DNA of 64,000 nucleotides from Stenotrophomonas maltophilia (GCF_039555535.1 NZ_CP154630.1:447001-511000), one strand, 5' to 3'. Counted from the first letter of the stretch, positions 16,090-23,769 are shown. A program made the numbers and translations. Notes: generated from the sequence alone by a model not told the origin.

Positions 16090-17373
16090 TCAACCTCGTG
16101 TCATTCCCGCAGATACCTTTACCCCAGGTGCGGTTGTCGGTTCGATCAGCGCCGACAGTGTTGCAGCAATTCGGAAATGAAATCCCTTCTCGTCGATCGC
16201 AAGAGCCAGCCACGTAGCCTTCCCACCGCCCTTCGAACTGTCCCGAATGTGAGCCAAACTTCTGAGGTAACGCTCCAGCTGCCTTGGTGGAAGGCCCATC
16301 GTCGAATTCTTCAGCAATTCGCCATTGACCGCCTTGCCCAAGATGCAGGCAATTATCTCGTCCCCGGACATCTCAACGACTTCTTCGGATGCACCGATCG
16401 CTGTGGCGTATAACATCGAAGAGAAGCTCATAGTCTGCCCATCTGCGTTGCCATAACAGAGCAAATGGCATTTCAGTGACTGGCTCACGAGATTGGTTTC
16501 ATTGATTAGGCTTGCAAGCGCCTCAGAGGTCCACTTCTCCGCCTCTGTCTGAATCGACTTGGCTTCTCTTTTGAACTCAATGGCTAAGCAGCGTGCATTT
16601 CCTGCTACCAAGTCACCGAAGCAACCATCGTTGGGCGTCTGCTGGAACATGTTGACAGGGACTGGAGTGCCGGCTGCGCCCGATGCGTACCCAAGTTGAA
16701 AGATGAACCCACCCAGCATCTGGTTTTCGTAGGCCAGCTCTGCTTCGATTGAAGCTTCATCGGCCTCTATCGCGTCGGACTTTCTGTGCAGCTGACGCAT
16801 AAGGTCCAGACAGGCATTCAATCGGGCTCTGAGGTCGGCAGTTGATGGAGAAGATGACTTGCGCGAGCACCTTGACTCCATGCAGATCAGAAAATGGGCG
16901 TAGCAGAGCAGTAGGAGGTGCCACGAGCCGAAGGACTCATTCTTAGAGATATCGCTAGCGGCGCTCTTTGCCCACTTGGCCATAAGTCGTGCAGTGTGAC
17001 CAGCGCCAGTCTGTTCACTGGCGAGCGTCACCTTATTGGTTTCCTCTGCAATTTTATCCCTGAGGTCCTCGCCAGGCTGCCTCTTGGTGATCGGTGCCTG
17101 GCACGCACGAGCTAGTGTAGTTCCTCCTATGACGTCGGTCATTCGCGCTACCTCGTTTGAGTCATAGTCTTTCGCGCCCAGATCCAACATCGCCTTCACT
17201 TCATCAGCGAGGACATGGACAAAACCAACCAGAAGGCGGCGCCTGGGTAGCTCGAGCTTTTCTAGATCGATTGCCTCAATCTTGGCTGTCAGTTCAACTG
17301 CGAGTGGGCAGGAATCCTGCTTCTTGAGCCAATTGAGGTCCATTTCGATTTCATCTTCGTGCGTGTTGAACAT
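16090..17373 (-). CDS. hypothetical protein with a PD-(D/E)XK-like motif
   Basis: A 427-residue protein of no family I recognise. The first 200 residues are helical with many charged residues. Around residues 248-270 the sequence NDGCFGDLVAGNARCLAIEFKRE places Asp254, Glu266 and Lys268 in the D-x(11)-E-x-K spacing of PD-(D/E)XK nucleases, with the ExK at the end of a hydrophobic strand as expected. Cysteines are frequent. It stands alone in the accessory island. A nuclease role is inference from this motif only; a non-catalytic function is equally possible. Confidence 0.6.
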   Translation of the reverse strand: MFNTHEDEIEMDLNWLKKQDSCPLAVELTAKIEAIDLEKLELPRRRLLVGFVHVLADEVKAMLDLGAKDYDSNEVARMTDVIGGTTLARACQAPITKRQPGEDLRDKIAEETNKVTLASEQTGAGHTARLMAKWAKSAASDISKNESFGSWHLLLLCYAHFLICMESRCSRKSSSPSTADLRARLNACLDLMRQLHRKSDAIEADEASIEAELAYENQMLGGFIFQLGYASGAAGTPVPVNMFQQTPNDGCFGDLVAGNARCLAIEFKREAKSIQTEAEKWTSEALASLINETNLVSQSLKCHLLCYGNADGQTMSFSSMLYATAIGASEEVVEMSGDEIIACILGKAVNGELLKNSTMGLPPRQLERYLRSLAHIRDSSKGGGKATWLALAIDEKGFHFRIAATLSALIEPTTAPGVKVSAGMTRG

Positions 17374-18036
17374 TGAGCTACTCTGCTATGACTCATCGAA
17401 CTCGAAGTGTAGAGGCGTCTAGGGCCGCCCGGCATCGTATGGGGCTCATGGAGTGCTGTACTGACCCCACAGGCTCGTTATCTGTAAGATCGGCCATACA
17501 CGTATTGCCTTGAGAGACCAATGGTTTCAGTCCTAGCAATACCAAGGTCTCGTGTATTCAGATACCGGCTAGTGCAGGAACGCACTCAAACTCACCTGCG
17601 TTTGGGGCTGGCCTTGAAGCGCTAGGATCGCGTCTCAATCCAAGGCGGCAGTCGCTACCGCTAGCCGAAGTGCGCCAGTTCTGAGTGGCGCGGCGAATTG
17701 GAGTTCATGCTCAACTTCTGGGCAAGTCTGCATTGCGTCTACGGGGACAGGAATGTGTCAACGACCATCATGGGTTCGGGTACAACCCATATTTCCCAGC
17801 ACCGGGGCATCTCGCCGTACGAACTGTTGAAGATTATGTTGTGGACCTGTCGGGTAGGCGAGACCCCTGTGGCGCGACCAGTCATACTCTCCCTCATCGT
17901 GGTGCGTGATCTGATAAATTGGACCAGATTTTCCGAGATTGAGGCTGCCACCCACGGGTTGTAGAGTGTAGTAGTGGCTGCTTTGACGGCCTTCGCCTGT
18001 GGGGACATCAGTTTCGTAACTGACAGCAGTTGGTAG
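17374..18036. other. intergenic stretch before the QueC-like cassette
   Basis: No supported gene on either strand. Short open frames at about 17690-18050 lack ribosome sites and resemble nothing known. Confidence 0.4.
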
Positions 18037-18066
18037 TTGACTCAAGCATTGCATGGACCGTTATGC
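18037..18066 (+). promoter_or_regulatory. candidate sigma70 promoter of the QueC-like cassette
   Basis: TTGACT at 18037-18042, an 18-base spacer, then TTATGC at 18061-18066. It would give a leader of about 45-50 bases ending in ATAGGAGACGGAA before the ATG at 18121. Confidence 0.5.
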
Positions 18067-18120
18067 GGTAACTCTTCCGAGGCGCTCTCAAGCCTCGTTC
18101 ACTAGGGATAGGAGACGGAA

Positions 18121-18441
18121 ATGTCTGGATCTGGTGGTGGTAGTTTTGGTGGCGGTGGGGTTCAGGAGATTGCCTGTGACCGTCTCTCTTTTGAGACGCA
18201 GTTGAGTTCCCCCAAGCCTTCAGTCGTGGCTGGAATCAACGTCGGCGATGTCTTGTTCGTGGCCATCGAGCAGCAATTGGCTGCGCAGGTAGTGGTGATC
18301 AAGCACGGCAATCAGGTGGCCGGAGGAATTACCTCACCCAAGATGTCCCGCTTGCTCGAGTGTATGCGGCAGGGAACCCAGTACCAGGCCACGGTACTGA
18401 GCAAGGCCGGCGGTCAGGTAACCATACGTATCTCGCCTTGA
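18121..18441 (+). CDS. small protein with Gly/Ser-rich N-terminus, first gene of the cassette
   Basis: A 106-residue protein. Residues 2-13 are SGSGGGSFGGGG, a flexible tail; the rest looks like a small beta-rich domain (INVGDVLFVAIEQ, then AAQVVVIKHGNQVAGGI, then QATVLSKAGGQVTIRIS). Strong ribosome site (AGGAG). It is co-directional with the PfkB-NDT fusion 29 bases downstream. The exposed Gly/Ser tail next to QueC-like and SagB-like genes makes it a candidate carrier or substrate for N-terminal modification, a role recently proposed for partners of QueC-like proteins in other defence systems; this is inference. I know no named family for it. Confidence 0.75.
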   Translation: MSGSGGGSFGGGGVQEIACDRLSFETQLSSPKPSVVAGINVGDVLFVAIEQQLAAQVVVIKHGNQVAGGITSPKMSRLLECMRQGTQYQATVLSKAGGQVTIRISP

Positions 18442-18470
18442 GACGCTAGGCAACGACAGGGGATAAATGG

Positions 18471-19676
18471 ATGTTGACTATCGTCGGTGGTATCTACCGC
18501 GAGGTGTGTTTGCGCCCGCAGTGGGACGAAGTGTATGGATCGGCCGGACGTGCGGCGTCAGCGGTGTCGCGTCTGGGTGGACAGGTGACATTGCACGGCT
18601 ATCTTGATGCTGGCCTCCAGCCGATCCTGGAGTGTCGTGCAGCAGATGAGGGCTTTGGCCTATCGATTGCGCCGTTGCCACGGTCTGCCTCTTTTCACTA
18701 CAGCCACGGATTGTCGGTACCGTGGATCCAGCAGCCAGAGCGGCAATCGCCGCTCAGCGTGAAGGCCGATCACGTGCTTCGCTTTGGCATGCTGGAGAGC
18801 ACGGCCATAGTCGACGCCGAGTACGCCGTATTCGATCCACAGAACGTTACGGGGACTGAAGCTTTTGGCGCTAACGGCTCAAAGGCCCAGCACCTGGCGC
18901 TTGTGCTGAATCTGACTGAGGCAAGGAGCTTGCTCCAGCGATTCGATTTGACGTCCGAGCAGATGGCTGCCGAGCTGGCTTCGCAGCACGGCGCAGAAGT
19001 GGTGGTGTTGAAGATGGGGCCGAAGGGGGCCTTGGTGCACCACGAGGGCGGCACTGAATGTGTTCCGGCCTATGCCACCTCTCGGGTATGGAAGATCGGT
19101 AGCGGGGATCAGTTTGCGGCCAACTTTGCATACGCTTGGATGGAAGAGCGCCGCTCGCCCTTTGAGGCTGCAGACCGAGCATCGCGCTCGGCTGCCTTCT
19201 ATGCTCAGCATCGCAGGTATCCTGATGTTGGAGAGCTAGATGCCTTCGCTCCGGCGCCGCTGAGGCTCTCGGACACCTACCTGCAGGGGCGGGCGCCTAC
19301 CGTCTACTTGGCCGGGCCCTTCTTCACCCTTGGGCAGCTTTGGGTTGTCGAGCAGGCTCGCAACTGCCTCCTCGACATGGGCCTGGACGTGTTTTCCCCC
19401 TACCACGACGTGGGCCCTGGCCCAGCAGAGATGGTGGTGGGGAAGGACATTGAGGGCATCCACCGGAGCCAGGTCATGCTCGCCATCGCTGATGGGCTGG
19501 ACTCAGGCACGGTCTTCGAGGTGGGCTACGCGCGATCTCGGGGGATCCCGGTGGTGATGTATGCCGAGAACGTGTCGCCTGAGGACTTGAAGATGATGGA
19601 GGGTACCGACTGCTTCCTGCGCGACGACTTCGTCAGTGCCATCTATCAGACCGCTTGGAATGGTGTTTGCGTATGA
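18471..19676 (+). CDS. PfkB-family kinase fused to nucleoside 2-deoxyribosyltransferase
   Basis: A 401-residue two-domain protein. Residues 1-250 form a PfkB/ribokinase-like domain: LTIVGGIYRE at the start, GSAGRAASAVSRLGG near 23-37, VVVLKMGPKGALV at 177-189, and the anion-hole/catalytic motif as KIGSGDQF (residues 208-215, Asp213) replacing the usual T-G-A-G-D. Residues 277-398 are a nucleoside 2-deoxyribosyltransferase: VYLAGPFFTLGQLW, then DVFSPYHDVG, then ADGLDSGTVFEVGYA with the nucleophile-position Glu350. Such enzymes exchange or hydrolyse N-glycosidic bonds of (deoxy)nucleosides, while PfkB proteins phosphorylate sugars or nucleosides. The fusion implies sequential action on one nucleoside or nucleotide. 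Overlaps the QueC-like gene by ATGA, so the two are translationally coupled. Confidence 0.88.
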   Translation: MLTIVGGIYREVCLRPQWDEVYGSAGRAASAVSRLGGQVTLHGYLDAGLQPILECRAADEGFGLSIAPLPRSASFHYSHGLSVPWIQQPERQSPLSVKADHVLRFGMLESTAIVDAEYAVFDPQNVTGTEAFGANGSKAQHLALVLNLTEARSLLQRFDLTSEQMAAELASQHGAEVVVLKMGPKGALVHHEGGTECVPAYATSRVWKIGSGDQFAANFAYAWMEERRSPFEAADRASRSAAFYAQHRRYPDVGELDAFAPAPLRLSDTYLQGRAPTVYLAGPFFTLGQLWVVEQARNCLLDMGLDVFSPYHDVGPGPAEMVVGKDIEGIHRSQVMLAIADGLDSGTVFEVGYARSRGIPVVMYAENVSPEDLKMMEGTDCFLRDDFVSAIYQTAWNGVCV

Positions 19677-20278
19677 AGAGTGCCCTCCTACTGTCTGGCG
19701 GGATGGACTCGATCGCTCTGGCCTGGTGGAAGCGTCCGGATATGGCGTTCACCGTGGACTATGGGCAACTCGCCGCGGCTGCGGAAGTGGTGGCGGCCAG
19801 AGCCGTGAGCGAGCGACTGCAGGTCCCGCATTACATCATTCGGTTTGACGGTCGTGAGCTTGGTTCTGGGGACATGGCAGGGTCCACCCCGGACGTCCAC
19901 GCGCCTGCCAGTGACTGGTGGCCCTACCGAAACCAGCTGCTGCTCACTCTGGCTGGTATGAAGGCGATCTCCCTGGGCGCGCAGAGACTTTGGGTCGGTA
20001 CCGTTGCTTCAGATGGTAGCCATCAGGATGGCACGCCGCGTTTCGTCGACCTGATCAGCAAGCTGATGCAAAGTCAGGAGGGCGGCATGGTGGTTGAGGC
20101 CCCGGCGATCCAACTGCAAACCAGCGATCTGGTGCGCACCTCGGGGATACCTCGTGATTTGCTGTCTTGGGCTCACAGCTGCCACAAAGCGTCTGTCGCC
20201 TGCGGTAACTGCCGCGGCTGCAACAAGTACTTCCAGGTATGGCACGAGCTCGAAGGATATGTGGGCGACGCTGGGTAA
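19673..20278 (+). CDS. QueC-like PP-loop enzyme
   Basis: A 201-residue relative of QueC, the ATP-dependent enzyme that turns 7-carboxy-7-deazaguanine (CDG) into preQ0. It keeps the PP-loop SGGMDS (residues 8-13) and the four zinc cysteines as C170-x6-C177-x2-C180-x2-C183. It is shorter and diverged elsewhere: typical QueC runs to about 220-230 residues. Start chosen at 19673, giving an ATGA overlap with the upstream fusion gene. QueC-like proteins also occur in defence operons (Cap9 of type IV CBASS, QatC of Qat), where they are thought to attach a deazaguanine to a protein; this gene's company suggests such a specialised copy and not housekeeping queC. No queD, queE or tgt is adjacent. Confidence 0.88.
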   Translation: MKSALLLSGGMDSIALAWWKRPDMAFTVDYGQLAAAAEVVAARAVSERLQVPHYIIRFDGRELGSGDMAGSTPDVHAPASDWWPYRNQLLLTLAGMKAISLGAQRLWVGTVASDGSHQDGTPRFVDLISKLMQSQEGGMVVEAPAIQLQTSDLVRTSGIPRDLLSWAHSCHKASVACGNCRGCNKYFQVWHELEGYVGDAG

Positions 20279-20930
20279 TCCGGTCCCTCGTCAGGGCCCT
20301 GAGGCCTATGCGCCTTGGCAGTGGCCGGTAGTGCGCTCGATTGCGCTGCCGGCCGCCTCGAACGTAGTGAGTCAATGGCCAGAGGCACTCCTGCAGCGCC
20401 GAAGTCGTAGAGACTTTGCGCCCATTGATATGCACGCGCTGAGCACGCTGCTATGGCACACCGTGTGTTGCCAGCGCACTGCCGAGTCGCCAATGGGGTT
20501 CTCCCTGCAGCAGCGGCCAGTCCCTTCTGCAGGCGCTATCCATCCGGTGCACCTGCTGGTGCAGCTTCCGCTTGAGGGTGGCCAATGGGCACGCTACAAC
20601 TCCATGACCCATGCCCTGGATGTCTTGGGCCATGCGTCCACCGTCCTGCACGGGCTGTGCGAAGAGGCAGGTCAGGTGATTCGGACCGAGCCAGGCTCGC
20701 TGCTCTTGTTCGTGGCGGAGCCGGCAATGACCGCCGCCAAGTATGAGAATCCCTGCAGTCTGGTATGGCGCGATGCGGGTGTCATGCAAGGGGCTCTGGC
20801 CATTGCCGCGGAGGCCTTGGAGTTGAACTACTGCCTTCTTGGGATCACTGGTGACCCGTGGGTGGGGCGGCTATCCGAGCAGTGCCATCTGGTTGGAGTG
20901 GGGCTGGCGGCGCTGGGAGCGCGGCCGTGA
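20259..20930 (+). CDS. SagB/McbC-type nitroreductase-family oxidoreductase
   Basis: A 223-residue FMN-binding nitroreductase-fold protein. Landmarks are LLQRRSRRDF (residues 44-53, phosphate contact), PVPSAGAIHPVHLLV (88-101), W-A-R-Y-N-S-M-T-H-A-L, and LVWRDAGVMQGALAIAAEAL followed by N-Y-C-L-L-G. This set is that of the SagB/McbC subfamily, whose best-known members oxidise azolines in modified peptides such as microcin B17; other members act on small molecules. Start at 20259 overlaps the QueC-like gene by 20 bases, indicating coupled translation. The 3' end overlaps the convergent glycosylase gene by 60 bases. The substrate is unknown. Confidence 0.82.
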   Translation: MWATLGNPVPRQGPEAYAPWQWPVVRSIALPAASNVVSQWPEALLQRRSRRDFAPIDMHALSTLLWHTVCCQRTAESPMGFSLQQRPVPSAGAIHPVHLLVQLPLEGGQWARYNSMTHALDVLGHASTVLHGLCEEAGQVIRTEPGSLLLFVAEPAMTAAKYENPCSLVWRDAGVMQGALAIAAEALELNYCLLGITGDPWVGRLSEQCHLVGVGLAALGARP

Positions 20931-21716
20931 GGGCGCGTGCTTGGCCTTGAACTTGCTTTCCGGCAGCGCGCTGAGTGTGGCGCCGACGGTCAGGGGGGAG
21001 GCCATCATGTCCCGCCAAATGACGGCATCGAGTTCGGACGCCCTCACGCCCAAGCCAACGCTGAACTTCAGGAACTGGTCCTCGAGCTGGAGGTAGTTCC
21101 GCTCCACTGACAGCTCTGGATCCAGGAACCCGGCAAGAACGCCGGCGCGCAGGATATGGATATCGAGGATCGCGACATCGTCTGCATCCAGCCAGTTGCG
21201 CGCAATCCAGGAGGCGGTCTTGTATCCGATCCCTGGAACAGAGGTCAGCCAGTCGCGTAGCGCGCGACCTGACTGATCCGGAGAGGGCTCTTGGGAGAGC
21301 TTGCGCATTGCTGCTGCCAGATAGCGTGCTTTCTGGCCGGCAAAGCGATACCGCACCAAGCGGCCTTCGTGCTCCATCGGCTCGGAGAGCCACTGAAGCA
21401 GATCCTGCTCGTCCGGCGCAACAGCCTCAAAGGCGCCCTTCGACTTGAGGTGGTTGTAAGCCAGCAATCCAATGCTCGCAGGGATCCCGTGACCGCCCAG
21501 AAGGCATGCGCCCACTTCCTCGCGAAGCGTCTTACCCAGCTTGTACTTGATCGAGCGCGCCTCGATGCGCCTGGCCATGACCTGGTATGCCCAGTACGCC
21601 GGAGTGGGGAACGCTTCGACGGCGCCCCACGGCACCCCGGCAACTACTTCCGACTCTGCGGAGGGCAGTTCAACGTTCACCGTCATGGATTCGAGCATTA
21701 CGCAGGCGCGCTGCAT
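20871..21716 (-). CDS. OGG-type HhH-GPD DNA glycosylase
   Basis: A 281-residue protein with the helix-hairpin-helix GPD core: VPGIGYKTAS (residues 160-169) supplies the catalytic Lys166, and AILDIHILRAG supplies Asp185, in the same relation as Lys249 and Asp268 of human OGG1. It therefore looks like an active base-excision glycosylase/lyase for an oxidised or otherwise modified purine. The C-terminus is basic (RPRSQRRQ). The gene faces the nitroreductase gene and overlaps its end by 60 bases, and diverges from the HTH gene. OGG-like genes (Cap11) accompany QueC-like genes in type IV CBASS; here no CD-NTase is present. Start at 21716; later ATGs at 21698 and 21686 are possible. Confidence 0.82.
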   Translation of the reverse strand: MQRACVMLESMTVNVELPSAESEVVAGVPWGAVEAFPTPAYWAYQVMARRIEARSIKYKLGKTLREEVGACLLGGHGIPASIGLLAYNHLKSKGAFEAVAPDEQDLLQWLSEPMEHEGRLVRYRFAGQKARYLAAAMRKLSQEPSPDQSGRALRDWLTSVPGIGYKTASWIARNWLDADDVAILDIHILRAGVLAGFLDPELSVERNYLQLEDQFLKFSVGLGVRASELDAVIWRDMMASPLTVGATLSALPESKFKAKHAPSRPRSQRRQPHSNQMALLG

Positions 21717-21846
21717 GAGGAGCCTCTTTGGTCGCCGAGCGTTGCATCTGCAACTCCGGACAAGCTGGGTTTACACCTGATCGGACTGGCGGGGCGTGTA
21801 GGGCGCGTTCCCGTTTCGTGGGAGTTAGCGTTCCTTTTATGCATCT

Positions 21847-21867
21847 TATACCATAAAGTATGCGTAT
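21847..21867. promoter_or_regulatory. AT-rich inverted repeat before the HTH gene
   Basis: TATAC at 21847-21851 and GTATA at 21864-21868 form an inverted repeat, with a further GTAT between. TATACC could serve as a -10 element, giving a very short leader before the ATG at 21868. Plausible autoregulatory operator between the divergent HTH and glycosylase genes. Confidence 0.4.
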
Positions 21868-22233
21868 ATGCCTAAAAAACCACAGGGCTTTCATCCCTTA
21901 ATGCGCTCTCTTCCAGCGGCCCTGGGGGCTCGCATGATTGCGCTTGGACACAGTCAAGTGGAGGTTTCAGCGTTCACCGGTGTCCCGCAGCCGCAGATCA
22001 GTCGCGCACTGCAGGGCGCACGAAAGCGCCTTACGCCGGACATGGAAAAACTATGCCGTTATGCGCTTTTGAGTGCGGAAGAACCGGAGGTTGTTGGTGA
22101 TCCGGCTCTAGAGGTCACCTTGCTAATGCGTCAGCTGATTGGGGACAGCACGCTGGCAGCAGCGCACATGAAGGCCGTGCTTCGCAGTTTGGCTCCATTG
22201 ATGGCCGACTATCGGCAGCGGACCTCGCCGTAG
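21868..22233 (+). CDS. Cro/CI-type HTH protein
   Basis: A 121-residue protein with an XRE-like helix-turn-helix at about residues 20-60 (ALGARMIALGHSQVEVSAFT, then QISRALQGARK), plus a helical C-terminal part. It diverges from the glycosylase gene across about 150 bases that contain an AT-rich inverted repeat, so it probably regulates itself and the cassette. Its downstream neighbour is a dead IS3 fragment beginning six bases after its stop, so its distal flank may have been altered by that insertion. Confidence 0.72.
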   Translation: MPKKPQGFHPLMRSLPAALGARMIALGHSQVEVSAFTGVPQPQISRALQGARKRLTPDMEKLCRYALLSAEEPEVVGDPALEVTLLMRQLIGDSTLAAAHMKAVLRSLAPLMADYRQRTSP

Positions 22234-22238
22234 TACGG

Positions 22239-22871
22239 GTGCTGGTCTCAGCCGTCTACGCCACCAGGCAAGCGGCGAGGGGTGCAGTCGGCAGGCTCGG
22301 TACCAGGCATGTCGGAATGGCACAAGCGATCAAGGTGGCCCCAGCGCCCAACACCTTGTGGGGCATGGACCTTGTCAGTGACGCGCTGTTCGATGGACGT
22401 CGCTTCCGGTTGCTACCGGTGCTGGATCACTTCACGCACGAGTTCCTGAAGATCGTTGTGGATCATTCGTTGCGTGCAGACGATGTGGCCGAAGCGGTGG
22501 CGCGGCTGGTCGCTGGACGGGGCAGGCCGGACGCGATCAAGGTGGACAACGGCAGTGAATTTGCCGGCAAGGTGATGGACCGCTGGACTTATGAGAACGG
22601 CTTGGAGCTGGATTTCTCCCGGCGTCGTACGCCGACGGACAATGCGATGATGGGGACCTCCAACGGCAAACTGCGGCAGGAGTGCCTGAACGGCCATTGG
22701 TTCTTGTCGCTGGCCGATGCAAGGAAGAAAATCGAAGCGTGGGGGCGCTTCTATATCGAGGAGCGCCTCCACAGTGCATTGGCAAGGAAAGCCCCTGCGG
22801 AATTCGCCCGAGAACACAGGCCTCAAGCAAATTCTCTGGCGCCAAAAGTGGGTGAAATCTCTACCGGCTGA
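22239..22871 (+). pseudogene. inactive IS3-family transposase (OrfB integrase core) remnant
   Basis: About 210 residues of an IS3 OrfB catalytic core: NTLWGMDLVSDALFDGRRFR, then KVDNGSEFAGKV, then RRTPTDNAMMGTSNGKLRQE and the HSALARKAPAEFARE tail. The DDE aspartates are present, but the glutamate that normally sits in the NAFIESFNG-type motif is replaced (NAMMGTSNG), and the N-terminal part of OrfB is missing. The element is therefore dead. Its end overlaps the stop of the HNH gene by 11 bases. Confidence 0.8.
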
Positions 22872-23769
22872 TAGCCCTGCTATTGGGGGTGGCCCTATCA
22901 AAAACAACATCTCGGTGGAATTCCAAGAAGCCGAGTTGCTTCGGCGAGAAAACTCCGTGTCGAAGCGATGCATCCAACTTGAGACCGAGCCGATCTTGGA
23001 CGTCAAACGGTAGGCTGTTCGAAACTAGCAAGCGACCACTCGACGAGAAGCTAATCCATCCCCGATCAAAGAGCAGGTCCGCATGCGGAGCGAGGAGAAG
23101 ACCGTTCTCGCCGTCAACGCGCTCGGCGTGACTGCTGTCCGCCCACGGCTTGATATGGCTCGCGCGAAGGAATCTCAGGTCCTCAATGCCGGTTAGTCGA
23201 CAGCCCTTCTCTACGCCGATAAGGCGCTCGCGGAACAGGCGTTGCTTCGTCCGCACTTCGATTTCGCGTCTTGCGCTGGTCGCGTCGACGTCATCGACAG
23301 CTGCATCGATCTCAGCCTGGTCCTTCTCACTTGCCGCAAGGCCCAGCGAGGCTTCCAGTGATTTCAAGCGGAACACGATCGCAGATCTAGGCTGCCCTTC
23401 TCGATCTGGCGTGCCAGGCCGAACGTAGGAGGATTGGCACAGGAACCTACCAAGGTACCGGTAGGGCCGCCCCTTGCCCATCATCTGAAACACTACGAGC
23501 GTCTTGCCATCCTTGACGTGCTCGCCAATCGCTCGGTTGCCCGCCACGTATTTCATGTCTCCGACTTGACCCTCGCCGAAGTAATGAAAGACTTCCTCGT
23601 CGTCCCAAAAGTCGTGGTAGCCGTGAGACACGCCGGCCTCGCCAGTGAACGCGATGACTAGCGGATGCTCCTTGGGCGTCGAAATGCCGCCTTGCTGTTG
23701 GCCGCCAAATACACCGTGGATCTGCTTTTGACGGTTGTAGAGCGCGCCCACCTCGAATGGGAGTTCCAT
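22861..23769 (-). CDS. HNH endonuclease, probable modification-dependent restriction protein
   Basis: A 302-residue protein. The C-terminal HNH motif is readable as RASHIKPWADSSHAERVDGE, then N-G-L-L-L-A-P-H-A-D, with His205, Asn222 and His229. The N-terminal 135 residues (QIHGVFGGQQQGGISTPKEH, then TGEAGVSHGYHDFWDD, then FHYFGEGQVGDMKY) look like the head domain found in ScoMcrA-type restriction proteins that cut modified DNA. A type IV restriction role against phage is therefore the best guess, inferred from domain resemblance only. The start at 23769 gives MELPFEVG. The gene stands alone and its 3' end touches the IS3 remnant. Confidence 0.75.
   Translation of the reverse strand: MELPFEVGALYNRQKQIHGVFGGQQQGGISTPKEHPLVIAFTGEAGVSHGYHDFWDDEEVFHYFGEGQVGDMKYVAGNRAIGEHVKDGKTLVVFQMMGKGRPYRYLGRFLCQSSYVRPGTPDREGQPRSAIVFRLKSLEASLGLAASEKDQAEIDAAVDDVDATSARREIEVRTKQRLFRERLIGVEKGCRLTGIEDLRFLRASHIKPWADSSHAERVDGENGLLLAPHADLLFDRGWISFSSSGRLLVSNSLPFDVQDRLGLKLDASLRHGVFSPKQLGFLEFHRDVVFDRATPNSRAISR

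Noticed and set aside
17698..18054. Short coding frames on both strands before the QueC-like cassette
   Set aside because: No ribosome sites, no recognisable sequence, and mutually overlapping on opposite strands.
18121..22233. Type IV CBASS or Qat system
   Set aside because: QueC-like and OGG-like genes recall CBASS IV, but no CD-NTase or TGT is present; for Qat there is no ATPase or TatD-like gene. The set is different.
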